Made by a program: the position numbers and the translations under genes. Below, piece after piece: positions 18,703 through 28,440 of a DNA stretch of 64,000 bases. The stretch comes from Mycolicibacterium llatzerense (GTDB lineage Bacteria > Actinomycetota > Actinomycetes > Mycobacteriales > Mycobacteriaceae), in contig NZ_JXST01000004.1 in NCBI RefSeq assembly GCF_000878195.1, positions 62,001-126,000 on the forward strand, given 5' to 3'. Each line of letters begins with the position of its first letter. The first letter of the stretch is position 1. The notes under the pieces were generated by a model that saw only the letters and a program-made list of their open reading frames with translations, was not told the origin of the DNA and did no database searches.

Positions 18703-19608
18703 ATGGGATTGCTCGACGGCCGCGTGGTCATCGTGACGGGCGCCGGTGGCGGAATCGGGCGTGAGCACGCGCTTGCGTTTGCCGCCGAAGGTGCCCGCGT
18801 CGTGGTCAACGACATCGGCGTCGGCCTGGACGGTTCGCCCGCCGGTGGCGGTAGCGCCGCGCAGAACGTGGTCGACGAGATCGTCGCGGCCGGTGGCGAG
18901 GCTGTGGCCAACGGCTCGAACGTCGCCGACTGGGAGCAGGCCGCGGCCTTGATCCAGCAGGCCGTCGACACGTACGGCACGCTCGACGTGCTGGTGAACA
19001 ACGCCGGCATCGTCCGCGACCGCATGTTCGCCAACGCCACCGAAGAGGAATTCGACGCCGTCACCGCGGTGCACCTCAAGGGGCACTTCGCCACCATGAA
19101 GCACGCCGCGGCGTACTGGCGGGCCAAGGCCAAGGCCGGTGAAACCGTCGACGCGCGCATCATCAACACCAGCTCGGGCGCGGGTCTGCAGGGCAGCGTC
19201 GGCCAGGCCACCTACAGCGCCTCCAAGGCCGGCATCGCTGCGCTGACGCTGGTCGCCGCGACCGAGATGGGCCGCTACGGTGTCACCGCCAACGCCATCG
19301 CGCCGTCGGCTCGCACCCGCATGACCGAGACCGTCTTCGCCGACGCGATGAACACCCAGGACCAGGCGTTCGACAGCATGGCCCCCGAGAACATCTCGCC
19401 GCTCGTGGTGTGGCTGGGCAGCGTCGAGTCGCGCGACGTCACCGGCAAGGTGTTCGAGCTCGAGGGCGGCAAGATTCGCGTCGCCGAGGGCTGGGCGCAC
19501 GGTCCCGAGATCGACAAGGGCGCCAAGTGGGACCCGGCCGAGCTGGGCCCCGTGGTCGCCGATCTGCTCACGAAGGAGCGTCCGCCGGTTCCGGTCTACG
19601 GCAGCTGA
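18703..19608 (+). CDS. SDR oxidoreductase, Rv3548c-like (hydroxyacyl-CoA dehydrogenase type)
   Basis: A 301-residue SDR with an extended C-terminus, resembling the dehydrogenase domain of peroxisomal multifunctional enzyme type 2 (17-beta-HSD4 type). Seen are VTGAGGGIGREHALAF with the following RVVVNDIG strand, NNAGIVRDRMF, NTSSGAGLQG and the catalytic TYSASKAG. Enzymes of this type oxidise 3-hydroxyacyl-CoA. It has an AGGAGAG ribosome-binding site at about 18691 and follows the other SDR in the same KstR2-controlled operon. The role within ring C/D or side-chain oxidation is inferred from location and homologue order. A strong bidirectional terminator follows at 19756. Confidence 0.9.
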   Translation: MGLLDGRVVIVTGAGGGIGREHALAFAAEGARVVVNDIGVGLDGSPAGGGSAAQNVVDEIVAAGGEAVANGSNVADWEQAAALIQQAVDTYGTLDVLVNNAGIVRDRMFANATEEEFDAVTAVHLKGHFATMKHAAAYWRAKAKAGETVDARIINTSSGAGLQGSVGQATYSASKAGIAALTLVAATEMGRYGVTANAIAPSARTRMTETVFADAMNTQDQAFDSMAPENISPLVVWLGSVESRDVTGKVFELEGGKIRVAEGWAHGPEIDKGAKWDPAELGPVVADLLTKERPPVPVYGS

Positions 19609-19755
19609 CCGCGGGTGCCCATCTGCGTTGACTCGGAACTGGCGGCGCAAAACATCGAGTAACCACCGCCATGAGTTCAGAGTGAACTCGCCAATGACGG
19701 CGCACCGCGTTGATCTGGAAACCAGGGCGTCACCCTGCCACCAGACAGGCACTGC

Positions 19756-19800
19756 AAAAAGCTCCCCCAGAACGAATCTCGTTCTGGGGGAGCTTTTTTT
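19756..19800. terminator. Strong bidirectional intrinsic terminator
   Basis: A 19-base perfect stem (AAAAAGCTCCCCCAGAACG with its complement) has a five-base AATCT loop and an uninterrupted T-run on either strand. It lies between the plus-strand SDR operon and the convergent histidine phosphatase gene, which ends at 19808. Confidence 0.92.
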
Positions 19801-19807
19801 GCTGCGG

Positions 19808-21202
19808 CTACTTGGCGGAGTCGGCCTTGGCGGCCTTGTCCTTCTTCTGCTTCTTGGGCTTCTCGACCTTGGGCTTGTCAGCCGTCTCGGACTTGTCCTT
19901 CTGCGGCTTGTCCTTCTTGACCTTGGTGTCGTTGCCCTCGGCACCCTTGTCGCCGGCGTTCGGCTTCGGAGAGTCCTCGGTCTTGGTGTCGCCGGCCTTG
20001 GTGCCATCGACCTTGGTGTCATCGACCTTGGTGGTGTCGACCTTGGTTTCCTCGGTGGCCTTGACCGCCTTGTCCTTGGCGCCGGTCACGGCAGTCTTCC
20101 TGGCGGAGACCTGCTTGGCGATCGTCGGCGTCACCGAGGGCTTGTCGGCGCTGTCGGTGTCCTTCGCCGCGGCGGCAGCGTTGGGCGTGACGGCCTGCAC
20201 CGACACCGGCGGCGGCGCCGCCTTGAAGACGGTGCCGGTCTGGACGGACTTCACGACGCTCTTGACCACGTTGATCGGCAGGTTCACCGCGGCCTTGGCT
20301 GTGTCGAACACGCCGTCGCGAATTGCGTTGGCGATGTTGGCGATATTGCCGGTGCCGAGGGCCTTGGCCACGTTGTACAGCGCCATCTGCGGCACCTTGA
20401 CAGCGTCGCGGACGTTGACGAACAGCTTGGTGGGCAGCGCAGGATTCTGCGTGACGGCGACGCCGCCCCAGTTCTCCAGGGTCCAACCGTCCTCGGGGTT
20501 GCCGGTCACCTTGACGATGTCGGTGTTGCCCAGGGGGTGCTTGAGCATCAGCGTGAGGTCGGGGTTCTCCACGTTCATCAAGGTCCAGGCCATGATCGAC
20601 ATGCCATGTGCGAACGCGACGGGGTTCTGTGCGCCGCTGGCGTAGATGTCGTCGACCGCGCCGTTGAACCGGTCTTGGAAGACCGCGCCGTTGGCGTCGG
20701 GTGAACCGGGCATCGGCATCAGGAGGTTGCCGGTGGCCCAGGACAGCGGGATCAGCGCGTACAGGATGCGGGCAAAGCCGGAGTCCTGCGACTGGCCTTC
20801 GAAGATGCCGGCCTGGACCTCGTGGAGGCCGCTGAGGACGGTCACCGGCATGCCGGTCGCGGTGGCGTACGGCGCCGCGGTCTGCTGGGTACGCACCATG
20901 TCGGAGGCGAAGATGGCGTCGTGCGCCAGGCCGTCATTGGCGAGGACGCCTGCCACGGTCTGGGCCTGGGTCTGGCCCGTCGCGGTCAGGTCGGGACCCG
21001 GGATCTTGGTGTCGATGAGGCCCGAGGCGTTGCCCTGGGATTCGCCGTGGCGGACGAATGTGATGGTGATGTTGGTCGCGGCCCAGGCAGAGAATGCGGA
21101 GGTCAGGAACATGAACACAGCGGCGACCAAAACGGCCGCTCTGCGTAGTGCGCTTCTGAATGTTCGGCTGTGGGACAGCCCCCGACGGAACATCGATGAC
21201 AT
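19808..21202 (-). CDS. Exported histidine phosphatase with Lys/Asp-rich tail
   Basis: A 464-residue phosphoglycerate-mutase-like protein. An N-terminal signal peptide (RRAAVLVAAVFMFLTSAFSAWA) leads directly into the catalytic FVRHGESQGNASG motif; a second histidine lies in VAFAHGMSIMAW. The phosphatase domain spans about residues 40-250. From about 320 the chain is low-complexity and charged, rich in Lys, Asp, Thr and Glu, and ends in lysine-rich repeats (KPKVEKPKKQKKDK). ATG 21202 is preferred because GGAG stands seven bases upstream; ATG 21214 is possible but lies inside an inverted repeat. The M. tuberculosis segment between Rv3548c and Rv3547 lacks such a gene. The substrate is unknown; the tail may bind an anionic envelope component. 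Confidence 0.82.
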   Translation of the reverse strand: MSSMFRRGLSHSRTFRSALRRAAVLVAAVFMFLTSAFSAWAATNITITFVRHGESQGNASGLIDTKIPGPDLTATGQTQAQTVAGVLANDGLAHDAIFASDMVRTQQTAAPYATATGMPVTVLSGLHEVQAGIFEGQSQDSGFARILYALIPLSWATGNLLMPMPGSPDANGAVFQDRFNGAVDDIYASGAQNPVAFAHGMSIMAWTLMNVENPDLTLMLKHPLGNTDIVKVTGNPEDGWTLENWGGVAVTQNPALPTKLFVNVRDAVKVPQMALYNVAKALGTGNIANIANAIRDGVFDTAKAAVNLPINVVKSVVKSVQTGTVFKAAPPPVSVQAVTPNAAAAAKDTDSADKPSVTPTIAKQVSARKTAVTGAKDKAVKATEETKVDTTKVDDTKVDGTKAGDTKTEDSPKPNAGDKGAEGNDTKVKKDKPQKDKSETADKPKVEKPKKQKKDKAAKADSAK

Positions 21203-21211
21203 AGACGGCTC

Positions 21212-21249
21212 CATAGTGTTGCCCTGGATGTGTGCAGGGCCACACTATG
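21212..21249. repeat. Inverted repeat at the histidine phosphatase start
   Basis: Fifteen-base arms (CATAGTGTTGCCCTG against CAGGGCCACACTATG) with one mismatch and an eight-base loop. It spans the possible ATG at 21214 and the leader just upstream, so it could be an operator or a leader hairpin affecting translation. Confidence 0.6.
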
Positions 21250-21323
21250 TACACATCTGTGAATCTGTCTAGTCTGTGCCGTCAATTAGCTCCGAAAACT
21301 TGCTGACCACGGGCCGTCGCGCC

Positions 21324-21617
21324 CTAACCTCCTGGGTGGTGCTGCTGCCACTGGAAGCCGGCGACGTCGTATTGGCTCACGGCTTTGTCGGTGTTGCCCC
21401 GGTTCGGATTCAATGCGCTGCCCGCGTAGTGCTGTTCGGCATTGGCGAACCCAGGGCTACTGAAGCCCGGCGGCTTCAGGGCGGGGTCGTCGCTGGCTTC
21501 CTTGCCCGGTTGGCCGGTGGTGCCGGGGGCGTGCGGGTTGTCGGCGAGTGCGATGCCGGCGGGTGTCAGCGCGACAAACACAGTGACCAGGCAAGGCAGG
21601 ATGATCGAGCGCTCCAT
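21324..21617 (-). CDS. Small exported hypothetical protein, 97 aa
   Basis: A 97-residue protein with a clear signal peptide (ILPCLVTVFVALTPAGIALA) followed by a hydrophilic, Pro/Gly/Asn-rich mature part of about 70 residues (NPHAPGTTGQPGKEAS at its start, YDVAGFQWQQHHPGG at its end). There are no cysteines in the mature region and no catalytic motif. Start ATG 21617 has AGGGGAC-type purines upstream. It lies between the Ddn-like gene's terminator and the histidine phosphatase, on the same strand as both. I do not recognise a function. Confidence 0.65.
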   Translation of the reverse strand: MERSIILPCLVTVFVALTPAGIALADNPHAPGTTGQPGKEASDDPALKPPGFSSPGFANAEQHYAGSALNPNRGNTDKAVSQYDVAGFQWQQHHPGG

Positions 21618-21704
21618 GAGTTTTCTCCGATCGTGAAAGTCCCCTCTCTAGACCACGATCGCCAGGCCTGACTGGTTCAGCGCCAGCAACCTTGTCGCGA
21701 ATCC

Positions 21705-21744
21705 AAAAACTCCCCTGGCGCGAATGCGGTCCAGGGGAGCTTTT
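21705..21744 (-). terminator. Intrinsic terminator after the Ddn-like gene
   Basis: CTCCCCTGG and its complement form a nine-base stem with a 12-base loop, flanked by A- and T-runs. It lies 12 bases beyond the stop of the Ddn-like gene and ends the fadA5-Ddn-like transcript. Confidence 0.85.
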
Positions 21745-21755
21745 CGGGTCTGTGA

Positions 21756-22250
21756 TCAGGCCGGGTCGAGCAGGATGATCGGAATCTTCCGGTCGGTGTG
21801 CGAGCGATAGTCGACGAAGTCGGGGTACATGGCGTCGAGCTTGGGCCAGTACTCGTCACGTTCGGCGTCGGTGGCTTCGCGGGCGGTCAGCTGCAGCTTT
21901 TCGCCACGCACCTGGAACTTCACGCTCGGGTTGGCAACCAGGTTCAGGTACCACATCGGGTGGGTGTCGCGGCCGCCCTGCGAGGCGACGACGACGATCC
22001 GACCGCCTTCGCGCAGGTACAGCAGCGGGCTGTCGCGCGGCTCGCCCGACTTGCGCCCGATGGTCGTCAAGATGCCGACCGGCGGAGGGGTGGCGACAGG
22101 CTTGGAGCCGAGCCGCCACTTGGCGCCGATGCGGCCGTCGGTGGCGCGGAACGCCCAGGTGTTGATCCGCGACATCCACTTGAAGCCGACCTGCATCCCC
22201 TTGGAATTCAGGATCTTCAGCTGCCTGTCGTTCATTTCCCCGTCGGCCAT
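21756..22250 (-). CDS. Deazaflavin (F420)-dependent nitroreductase-family protein, Ddn-like
   Basis: A 164-residue protein of the DDN split-barrel family, in the position of Rv3547 (ddn). The signature GILTTIGRKSGEPRDSPLLY and the strand VASQGGRDTHPMWYLNLVANP are those of F420H2-dependent quinone/nitro reductases. In M. tuberculosis, Ddn reduces menaquinone-type quinones and activates the nitroimidazole pretomanid. The N-terminus (NDRQLKILNSKGMQVGFKWM) resembles the membrane-associating end of Ddn. ATG 22250 is used; the frame reaches 22304 but would overlap fadA5. It begins 16 bases after the fadA5 stop and is probably expressed with it from the KstR-controlled promoter. Confidence 0.9.
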   Translation of the reverse strand: MADGEMNDRQLKILNSKGMQVGFKWMSRINTWAFRATDGRIGAKWRLGSKPVATPPPVGILTTIGRKSGEPRDSPLLYLREGGRIVVVASQGGRDTHPMWYLNLVANPSVKFQVRGEKLQLTAREATDAERDEYWPKLDAMYPDFVDYRSHTDRKIPIILLDPA

Positions 22251-22266
22251 GGTGGCGACCCTGCTC

Positions 22267-23427
<1,161 letters not shown>

Positions 23428-23428
23428 C

Positions 23429-23442
23429 TAGAACACGTTTCA
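23429..23442. promoter_or_regulatory. KstR operator, fadA5-cyp125
   Basis: TAGAACACGTTTCA matches the KstR consensus TnnAACnnGTTnnA. It sits 10 bases from the fadA5 start and 132 bases from the cyp125 start, in the divergent intergenic region, and is expected to govern both operons. Confidence 0.88.
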
Positions 23443-23574
23443 TTAGTCTGACAAGCAACGATTGGGTTGGGCCTTTGATCTGCGGTGAAGGCATGTTTCA
23501 ATGGTCGCAACAGGAACTAGAAGGATTTGTCTCGGAACCCAGTTCTGAGGCGTTGGATTCCCCAAGGAGACACC

Positions 23575-24822
23575 ATGCCCTGCCCGATTCCGTCCGATCT
23601 CGACTTGCTGGACGCCAACTTGAACCTCGAGCGACTGCCCGTCGAGGAGCTCGCCGAGCTGCGCAAGTCCGAGCCGGTGCACTGGGTCGACGTGCCCGGC
23701 GGCACCGGCGGCTTCGGCGACAAGGGCTACTGGATCGTCACCAAGTACGACGACGTCAAAGAGGTGTCGAAGCGCAACGATATCTTCGGCAGCGCGCCCG
23801 ATGGTGCGATTCCGGTCTGGCCGCAGGCCATGACCCGCGACGCCGTCGATGTGCAGCGCGCGGTGTTGCTCAACATGGACGCCCCGCAGCACACCCGGCT
23901 GCGCAAGATCATCTCGCGTGGTTTCACCCCGCGCGCCATCGGCCGGCTGCAGGCCGAGCTGAACGAGCGGGCCCAGAAGATCGCCGAGACCGCGGCCGCT
24001 TCCGGTACCGGCGACTTCGTCGAGCAGGTCTCCTGTGAACTGCCGCTGCAGGCCATCGCCGGCCTGCTCGGTGTGCCTCAGGAAGACCGCGACAAGCTGT
24101 TCAACTGGTCCAACGAAATGACCGCCGGTGAGGACCCGGAGTACGCGCACATCGACCCGGCTGCGTCCTCGTTCGAGCTGATCACGTACGCCATGAACAT
24201 GGCCGCGGAGCGGGCCAAGAACCCGACCGACGACATCGTCACGCAGCTGATCGAGGCGGACTTGGACGGCGAGAAGCTGTCCGATGACGAGTTCGGCTTC
24301 TTCGTGGTGATGCTGGCGGTCGCCGGTAATGAGACCACCCGTAACTCGATCACCCACGGCATGATCGCGTTCGCGCAGAACCCGGAGCAGTGGGAGCTCT
24401 ACAAGAAGGAACGCCCGGAGAGCGCAGCCGACGAGATCGTCCGTTGGGCCACACCGGTTACCGCGTTCCAGCGCACCGCTCTGGAGGACACCGAGCTCGG
24501 TGGCGTGACGATCAAGAAGGGTGACCGGGTCGTCATGTCCTACCGTTCGGCCAACTTCGATGATGAGGTGTTCGAGGACCCGCACAGCTTCAACATCATG
24601 CGTACGCCGAACCAGCACGTCGGCTTCGGCGGCACCGGTGCGCACTACTGCATCGGCGCCAACCTGGCGCGCATGACCATCAACCTGATGTTCAACGCCA
24701 TCGCCGACAACATGCCCGACCTGGTCTCGATCGGCGAGCCCGAGCGGCTGAAGTCGGGCTGGCTCAACGGCATCAAGCACTGGCAGGTCGACTACACGGG
24801 CAAGTGCCCCGTCCAGCACTGA
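23575..24822 (+). CDS. cyp125: CYP125: steroid C26/C27 monooxygenase
   Basis: A 415-residue cytochrome P450, in the position of Rv3545c. It oxidises the terminal methyl of the cholesterol side chain to alcohol, aldehyde and acid, the step that allows CoA activation. Visible are the I-helix oxygen-activation motif AVAGNETTRNS and the heme-binding loop GFGGTGAHYCIG with the ligand at Cys359, 56 residues from the C-terminus. ATG 23575 is selected for the AAGGAG site eight bases upstream; an earlier frame extension to 23527 has none. It leads the operon cyp125-chsE1-chsE2-chsH2-chsH1-ltp2, under the KstR box near 23429. Confidence 0.96.
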   Translation: MPCPIPSDLDLLDANLNLERLPVEELAELRKSEPVHWVDVPGGTGGFGDKGYWIVTKYDDVKEVSKRNDIFGSAPDGAIPVWPQAMTRDAVDVQRAVLLNMDAPQHTRLRKIISRGFTPRAIGRLQAELNERAQKIAETAAASGTGDFVEQVSCELPLQAIAGLLGVPQEDRDKLFNWSNEMTAGEDPEYAHIDPAASSFELITYAMNMAAERAKNPTDDIVTQLIEADLDGEKLSDDEFGFFVVMLAVAGNETTRNSITHGMIAFAQNPEQWELYKKERPESAADEIVRWATPVTAFQRTALEDTELGGVTIKKGDRVVMSYRSANFDDEVFEDPHSFNIMRTPNQHVGFGGTGAHYCIGANLARMTINLMFNAIADNMPDLVSIGEPERLKSGWLNGIKHWQVDYTGKCPVQH

Positions 24823-24869
24823 CGGCAACTGAGCGAGTAGCCCGGTAACACGAATCAAGGAGGATTCGG

Positions 24870-25874
24870 GTGGATTTCACACCGAGCCCGGAGCAGCAGG
24901 CTGTCGCCGACGTGGTGACATCCGTGCTGGAGCGGGAAAACACTTGGGACGCACTGGTTTCCGGTGGCGTCGTGGCGCTTGCGGTGCCCGATCGCCTGGG
25001 CGGTGACGGGCTCGGGCTGCTGGAGGCGGCCACCGCGCTGACCGAGATCGGTCGGCGCGGCGTCACCGGGCCGGCGCTGGCCACCATCGGGCTCACCCTG
25101 GTCCCGCTGCTGGAACTGGCCACGGACGCGCAGCAGGACCGGTACCTGGCCGGGGTGGCCAAGGGTGCGGTGATCTCGGCCGCACTGGACGAGCCCGGTG
25201 CCCAGTTGCCCGAAGCGCCGTCGACCAGCTTTGCCGGTGGCAAGCTCAACGGCACCAAAATCGGTGTGGCCTATGCCGAAACCGCGCAGTGGCTGCTGGT
25301 CACCACCGACAGCGGTGTGGTCGTGGTGTCACCGCAAGCCGCCGGTGTCACTGTGACCGCGACCCCGACGGCGAACGGTTCCGATGAGTACGTCGTGACC
25401 TTCGCCGACGTCGTGGTGCCCGACGAGGACGTCCTGGCCGGCGCAACGGCTACGCGGGTGAATCAGTTGGCGCTGGCCATGATCGGCGCGTTCGGCGCCG
25501 GTCTGGTGGCCGGTGCGCTGCGTCTGACCGCCGACTATGTCGCGACCCGGGAGCAGTTCGGCCGGCCGCTGTCGACATTCCAGACCGTGGCGGCGCAGCT
25601 GTCCGAGATCTACATCGCCTCGCGGACAATCGATCTGCTCGCCACGTCGGTGGCGTGGCGGCTCTCGGAGGGGCTGGATGCCGCCGAGGACTTGGAGATT
25701 CTCGGGTACTGGCTGACCTCGCAGGCCGCGCCGGCCATGCGACTGTGCCACCACCTGCACGGCGGCATGGGCATGGACATTACCTACCCGATGGACCGCT
25801 ACTACTCGTCGATCAAGGACCTGACCCGTCTGCTGGGTGGTCCGTCGCACCGTCTGGACCTGGTGGGAGCCTGA
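24870..25874 (+). CDS. chsE1: ChsE1 (FadE28): acyl-CoA dehydrogenase subunit
   Basis: A 334-residue acyl-CoA-dehydrogenase-fold protein, in the position of Rv3544c (fadE28). In mycobacteria ChsE1 and ChsE2 form an alpha2beta2 enzyme that dehydrogenates the three-carbon side chain of the steroid CoA thioester; neither works alone. The chain is shorter than a stand-alone dehydrogenase. The C-terminal helical domain is visible (TREQFGRPLSTFQTVAAQL, and HLHGGMGMDITYPMDRYY near the end), while the middle beta domain lacks a conventional FAD-binding region. It has an AAGGAGG site before GTG 24870, and its TGA overlaps the chsE2 ATG by one base. Confidence 0.94.
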   Translation: MDFTPSPEQQAVADVVTSVLERENTWDALVSGGVVALAVPDRLGGDGLGLLEAATALTEIGRRGVTGPALATIGLTLVPLLELATDAQQDRYLAGVAKGAVISAALDEPGAQLPEAPSTSFAGGKLNGTKIGVAYAETAQWLLVTTDSGVVVVSPQAAGVTVTATPTANGSDEYVVTFADVVVPDEDVLAGATATRVNQLALAMIGAFGAGLVAGALRLTADYVATREQFGRPLSTFQTVAAQLSEIYIASRTIDLLATSVAWRLSEGLDAAEDLEILGYWLTSQAAPAMRLCHHLHGGMGMDITYPMDRYYSSIKDLTRLLGGPSHRLDLVGA

Positions 25875-27037
25875 TGTACATCGAACTGACTCCGGAGCAG
25901 CGCAAGCTGCAAGCTGAACTGCGCGAATACTTTTCGACGCTGATCAGGCCCGAAGAGGCGGCGGCGATGGAGGCCAACCGGCACAACGACGCCTACCGGG
26001 CCGTTATCAAGCGGATGGGCGCCGACGGCAAGCTCGGCGTGGGTTGGCCCAAGGAATACGGCGGCCTGGGCTTCGGCCCCATCGAGCAGCAGATCTTCAT
26101 CAACGAGGCGAACCAGGCCGACATCCCGCTGCCGCTGGTCACCCTGCAGACCGTGGGCCCGACCCTGCAGGTGTACGGCACCGAGGAACAGAAGAAGAAG
26201 TTCCTGCCCGGAATCCTCTCCGGTGACATCCATTTCGCGATCGGTTACTCCGAGCCCGAGGCCGGTACCGACCTCGCCTCGCTGCGGACCACTGCGGTAC
26301 GGCACGGCGACGAGTTCATCGTCAACGGTCAGAAGATGTGGACCACCGGCGCCCATGACGCCGACTACATCTGGCTGGCCTGCCGCACCGACCCGACCGC
26401 GGCGAAGCACAAGGGCATCTCGATCCTGATCGTCGACACCAAGGACCCGGGCTACTCGTGGACCCCGATCATCCTGTCCGACGGTGCCCACCACACCAAT
26501 ACGACGTACTACAACGACGTGCGGGTGCCCGCCGACATGCTGGTCGGCGGGGAGAACGGTGGCTGGAAGCTGATCACCACCCAGCTCAATCACGAGCGGG
26601 TGGGGCTGGGGCCCTCCGGTCGCGTCGCGGGCATCTACGACCAGGTGCACTCCTGGGCCTCGAAGCCCGGGTCGAACGGCGTCACGCCGATCGACAATGC
26701 CGAGGTGCGCCGGTTGCTCGCCCAGATCAAATCGATCTGGCGCGTCAACGAACTGCTCAACTGGCAGGTCGCGTCTTCCGGCGAGACCATCGCCGTCGCC
26801 GACGCGGCGGCGACGAAAGTCTTTTCGACCGAACGCATTCAGGAAGTCGGGCGGCTGGCCGAGGAGATCGTCGGCCGCTACGGCAACCCGGCTGACGCGG
26901 ACACCGCGCACCTGCTGGTGTGGCTGGACAAGATGACCAAGCGCAACCTGGTCATCACCTTCGGTGGCGGGGTCAATGAGGTCATGCGCGAGATGATCGC
27001 GGCATCGGGCCTCAAGGTGCCGCGGGTTTCGCGGTAA
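25874..27037 (+). CDS. chsE2: ChsE2 (FadE29): acyl-CoA dehydrogenase subunit
   Basis: A 387-residue acyl-CoA dehydrogenase, in the position of Rv3543c (fadE29), and the partner of ChsE1. FAD- and substrate-binding signatures are present: FAIGYSEPEAGTDLASLRTT and VNGQKMWTTGAHDADYIWLA. The ATG at 25874 uses the TGATG junction with chsE1 and begins with the family N-terminus MYIELTPEQRKLQAEL. The reaction is formation of the double bond in 3-oxo-4-pregnene-20-carboxyl-CoA, which ChsH1-ChsH2 then hydrates. Regulation is with the operon via KstR. Confidence 0.95.
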   Translation: MYIELTPEQRKLQAELREYFSTLIRPEEAAAMEANRHNDAYRAVIKRMGADGKLGVGWPKEYGGLGFGPIEQQIFINEANQADIPLPLVTLQTVGPTLQVYGTEEQKKKFLPGILSGDIHFAIGYSEPEAGTDLASLRTTAVRHGDEFIVNGQKMWTTGAHDADYIWLACRTDPTAAKHKGISILIVDTKDPGYSWTPIILSDGAHHTNTTYYNDVRVPADMLVGGENGGWKLITTQLNHERVGLGPSGRVAGIYDQVHSWASKPGSNGVTPIDNAEVRRLLAQIKSIWRVNELLNWQVASSGETIAVADAAATKVFSTERIQEVGRLAEEIVGRYGNPADADTAHLLVWLDKMTKRNLVITFGGGVNEVMREMIAASGLKVPRVSR

Positions 27038-27049
27038 GGGAGACAAGCG

Positions 27050-28018
27050 ATGAGTGATCTTCAGGCCGGCATCGACGAGATCGTCGCCGCCGGGCGCAGC
27101 AAGCCGACCCTTAGCCGGGATCCGGTGAACCAGCCCATGATTCACCACTGGACCGATGCGATCGGCGACAAGAACCCGATCTACGTCGACGAGGAGGCCG
27201 CCAAAGCTGCCGGGCACCCCGGCATCGTGGCGCCGCCGGCCATGATCCAGGTCTGGACCATGATGGGCCTGGGCCGCACCCGGTCCGACGACGATCCGCT
27301 GGCCCGGATCATGAAGTTGTTCGACGACGCCGGGTACGTCGGCGTCGTCGCCACCAACTGCGACCAGACCTACCACCGCTATCTGCAGCCGGGAGAGCGC
27401 GTCAGCATCAGCGCCGAGGTCACCGATGTGGTGGGCCCGAAGCAGACCGCGCTGGGCGAGGGCTACTTCGTCAACCAGAAGATCCGCTGGCATGTCGGTG
27501 ACGAGGAAGTCGCCGACATGGACTGGCGCATCATGAAGTTCCTGCCCGCCAACAAGCAGGGCAAGGAAGCTGCCGAAACCGGTTCGATCCCAGCAGATCT
27601 GGACCCGGACAAGCTGATGCGTCCGTCGTCGTCGCGCGACACCCAGTTCTTCTGGGACGGCGTCAACGCTCACGAACTGCGGCTCCAGAAGCGGCCCGAC
27701 GGCTCGCTGCAGCACCCGCCGGTGCCCGCAATCTGGCAGGACAAGGACGCCCCGATCGACTACGTCGTCTCGTCGGGCCAGGGCACCGTGTTCAGTTACG
27801 TCGTGCACCACGCACCGAAGGTGCCCGGCCGCAGCCTGCCGTTCATCATCGCGCTCGTCGAGCTGGAAGAGGGCGTGCGCATGCTCGGTGAGCTGCGCGG
27901 CGTCGAGCATGACGACGTGAAGATCGGAATGCCGGTCTCCGCCACGTTTATCGACTTCCCGGACAGCGACATCAGTCCGGCCTGGACCCTGTACGCATGG
28001 GAAGGAGCGAAGGAGTGA
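27050..28018 (+). CDS. chsH2: ChsH2: MaoC hydratase-DUF35 fusion
   Basis: A 322-residue two-domain protein, in the position of Rv3542c. The N-terminal part (about 1-165) is a MaoC-like hydratase fold (MIHHWTDAIGDKNPIYVD, then HPGIVAPPAMIQVW). The C-terminal part (about 190-322) is a DUF35 OB-fold (LQHPPVPAIWQ). ChsH2 joins ChsH1 to hydrate the pregnene-carboxyl-CoA, and its DUF35 domain docks to the aldolase Ltp2. Where many DUF35 proteins carry a CxxC zinc ribbon, this one has only RLQKRPDGSLQ with no cysteine pair. It overlaps chsH1 by GTGA. Confidence 0.95.
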   Translation: MSDLQAGIDEIVAAGRSKPTLSRDPVNQPMIHHWTDAIGDKNPIYVDEEAAKAAGHPGIVAPPAMIQVWTMMGLGRTRSDDDPLARIMKLFDDAGYVGVVATNCDQTYHRYLQPGERVSISAEVTDVVGPKQTALGEGYFVNQKIRWHVGDEEVADMDWRIMKFLPANKQGKEAAETGSIPADLDPDKLMRPSSSRDTQFFWDGVNAHELRLQKRPDGSLQHPPVPAIWQDKDAPIDYVVSSGQGTVFSYVVHHAPKVPGRSLPFIIALVELEEGVRMLGELRGVEHDDVKIGMPVSATFIDFPDSDISPAWTLYAWEGAKE

Positions 28019-28440
28019 GCACCCAGTCCGATGTCGCCGCCGGAGCGGCTCCGACCGTGGGCACCAAGCTGCCCGAGCTCTCCATCTACGGTGACCCGAC
28101 CTTCATCGTCTCGACGGCCATCGCCACCCGGGACTACCAGGACGTGCACCACGACCGGGACAAGGCACAGGCCAAGGGCTCCAAGGACATTTTCGTCAAC
28201 ATCCTGACCGACACCGGTCTGGTGGGGCGTTACGTCACCGACTGGGCCGGCCCGAACGCCATCATCAAGTCGATCAAGCTGCGCCTCGGTGTGCCGTGGT
28301 ACGCCTACGACACCATCACCTTCCGCGGTGAGGTCACCGCTGTCGAAGGCGACCTGGTGACGCTGAAAGTGGTGGGCAGCAACAGTCTTGGCGATCACGT
28401 CATCGCCACGTCCACGCTCACGATGGGAGCCGCGCAGTGA
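28015..28440 (+). CDS. chsH1: ChsH1: MaoC-like hydratase subunit
   Basis: A 141-residue single-domain MaoC-like hydratase, in the position of Rv3541c. The hydratase motif appears as TRDYQDVHHDRDKAQAKG, containing the Asp/His pair of R-type hydratases, followed by IFVNILTDTGLVGRYVTDW. It provides the catalytic hot-dog domain of the ChsH1-ChsH2 heterotetramer. GTG 28015 is chosen: it overlaps the chsH2 stop in the frequent GTGA arrangement and has AGGAG immediately before it. It is coupled in turn to ltp2 by another GTGA. Confidence 0.95.
   Translation: MSTQSDVAAGAAPTVGTKLPELSIYGDPTFIVSTAIATRDYQDVHHDRDKAQAKGSKDIFVNILTDTGLVGRYVTDWAGPNAIIKSIKLRLGVPWYAYDTITFRGEVTAVEGDLVTLKVVGSNSLGDHVIATSTLTMGAAQ

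Noticed and set aside
19673..19689. GAGTTCA-GAG-TGAACTC inverted repeat after the Rv3548c-like SDR
   Set aside because: Only seven-base arms, not near a promoter, and the strong terminator at 19756 explains this gap; likely chance.
25802..27910. 702-codon minus-strand frame over chsE2 and chsH2
   Set aside because: Antisense shadow of two well-supported genes; composition is typical of GC-skewed third positions, with no domain.
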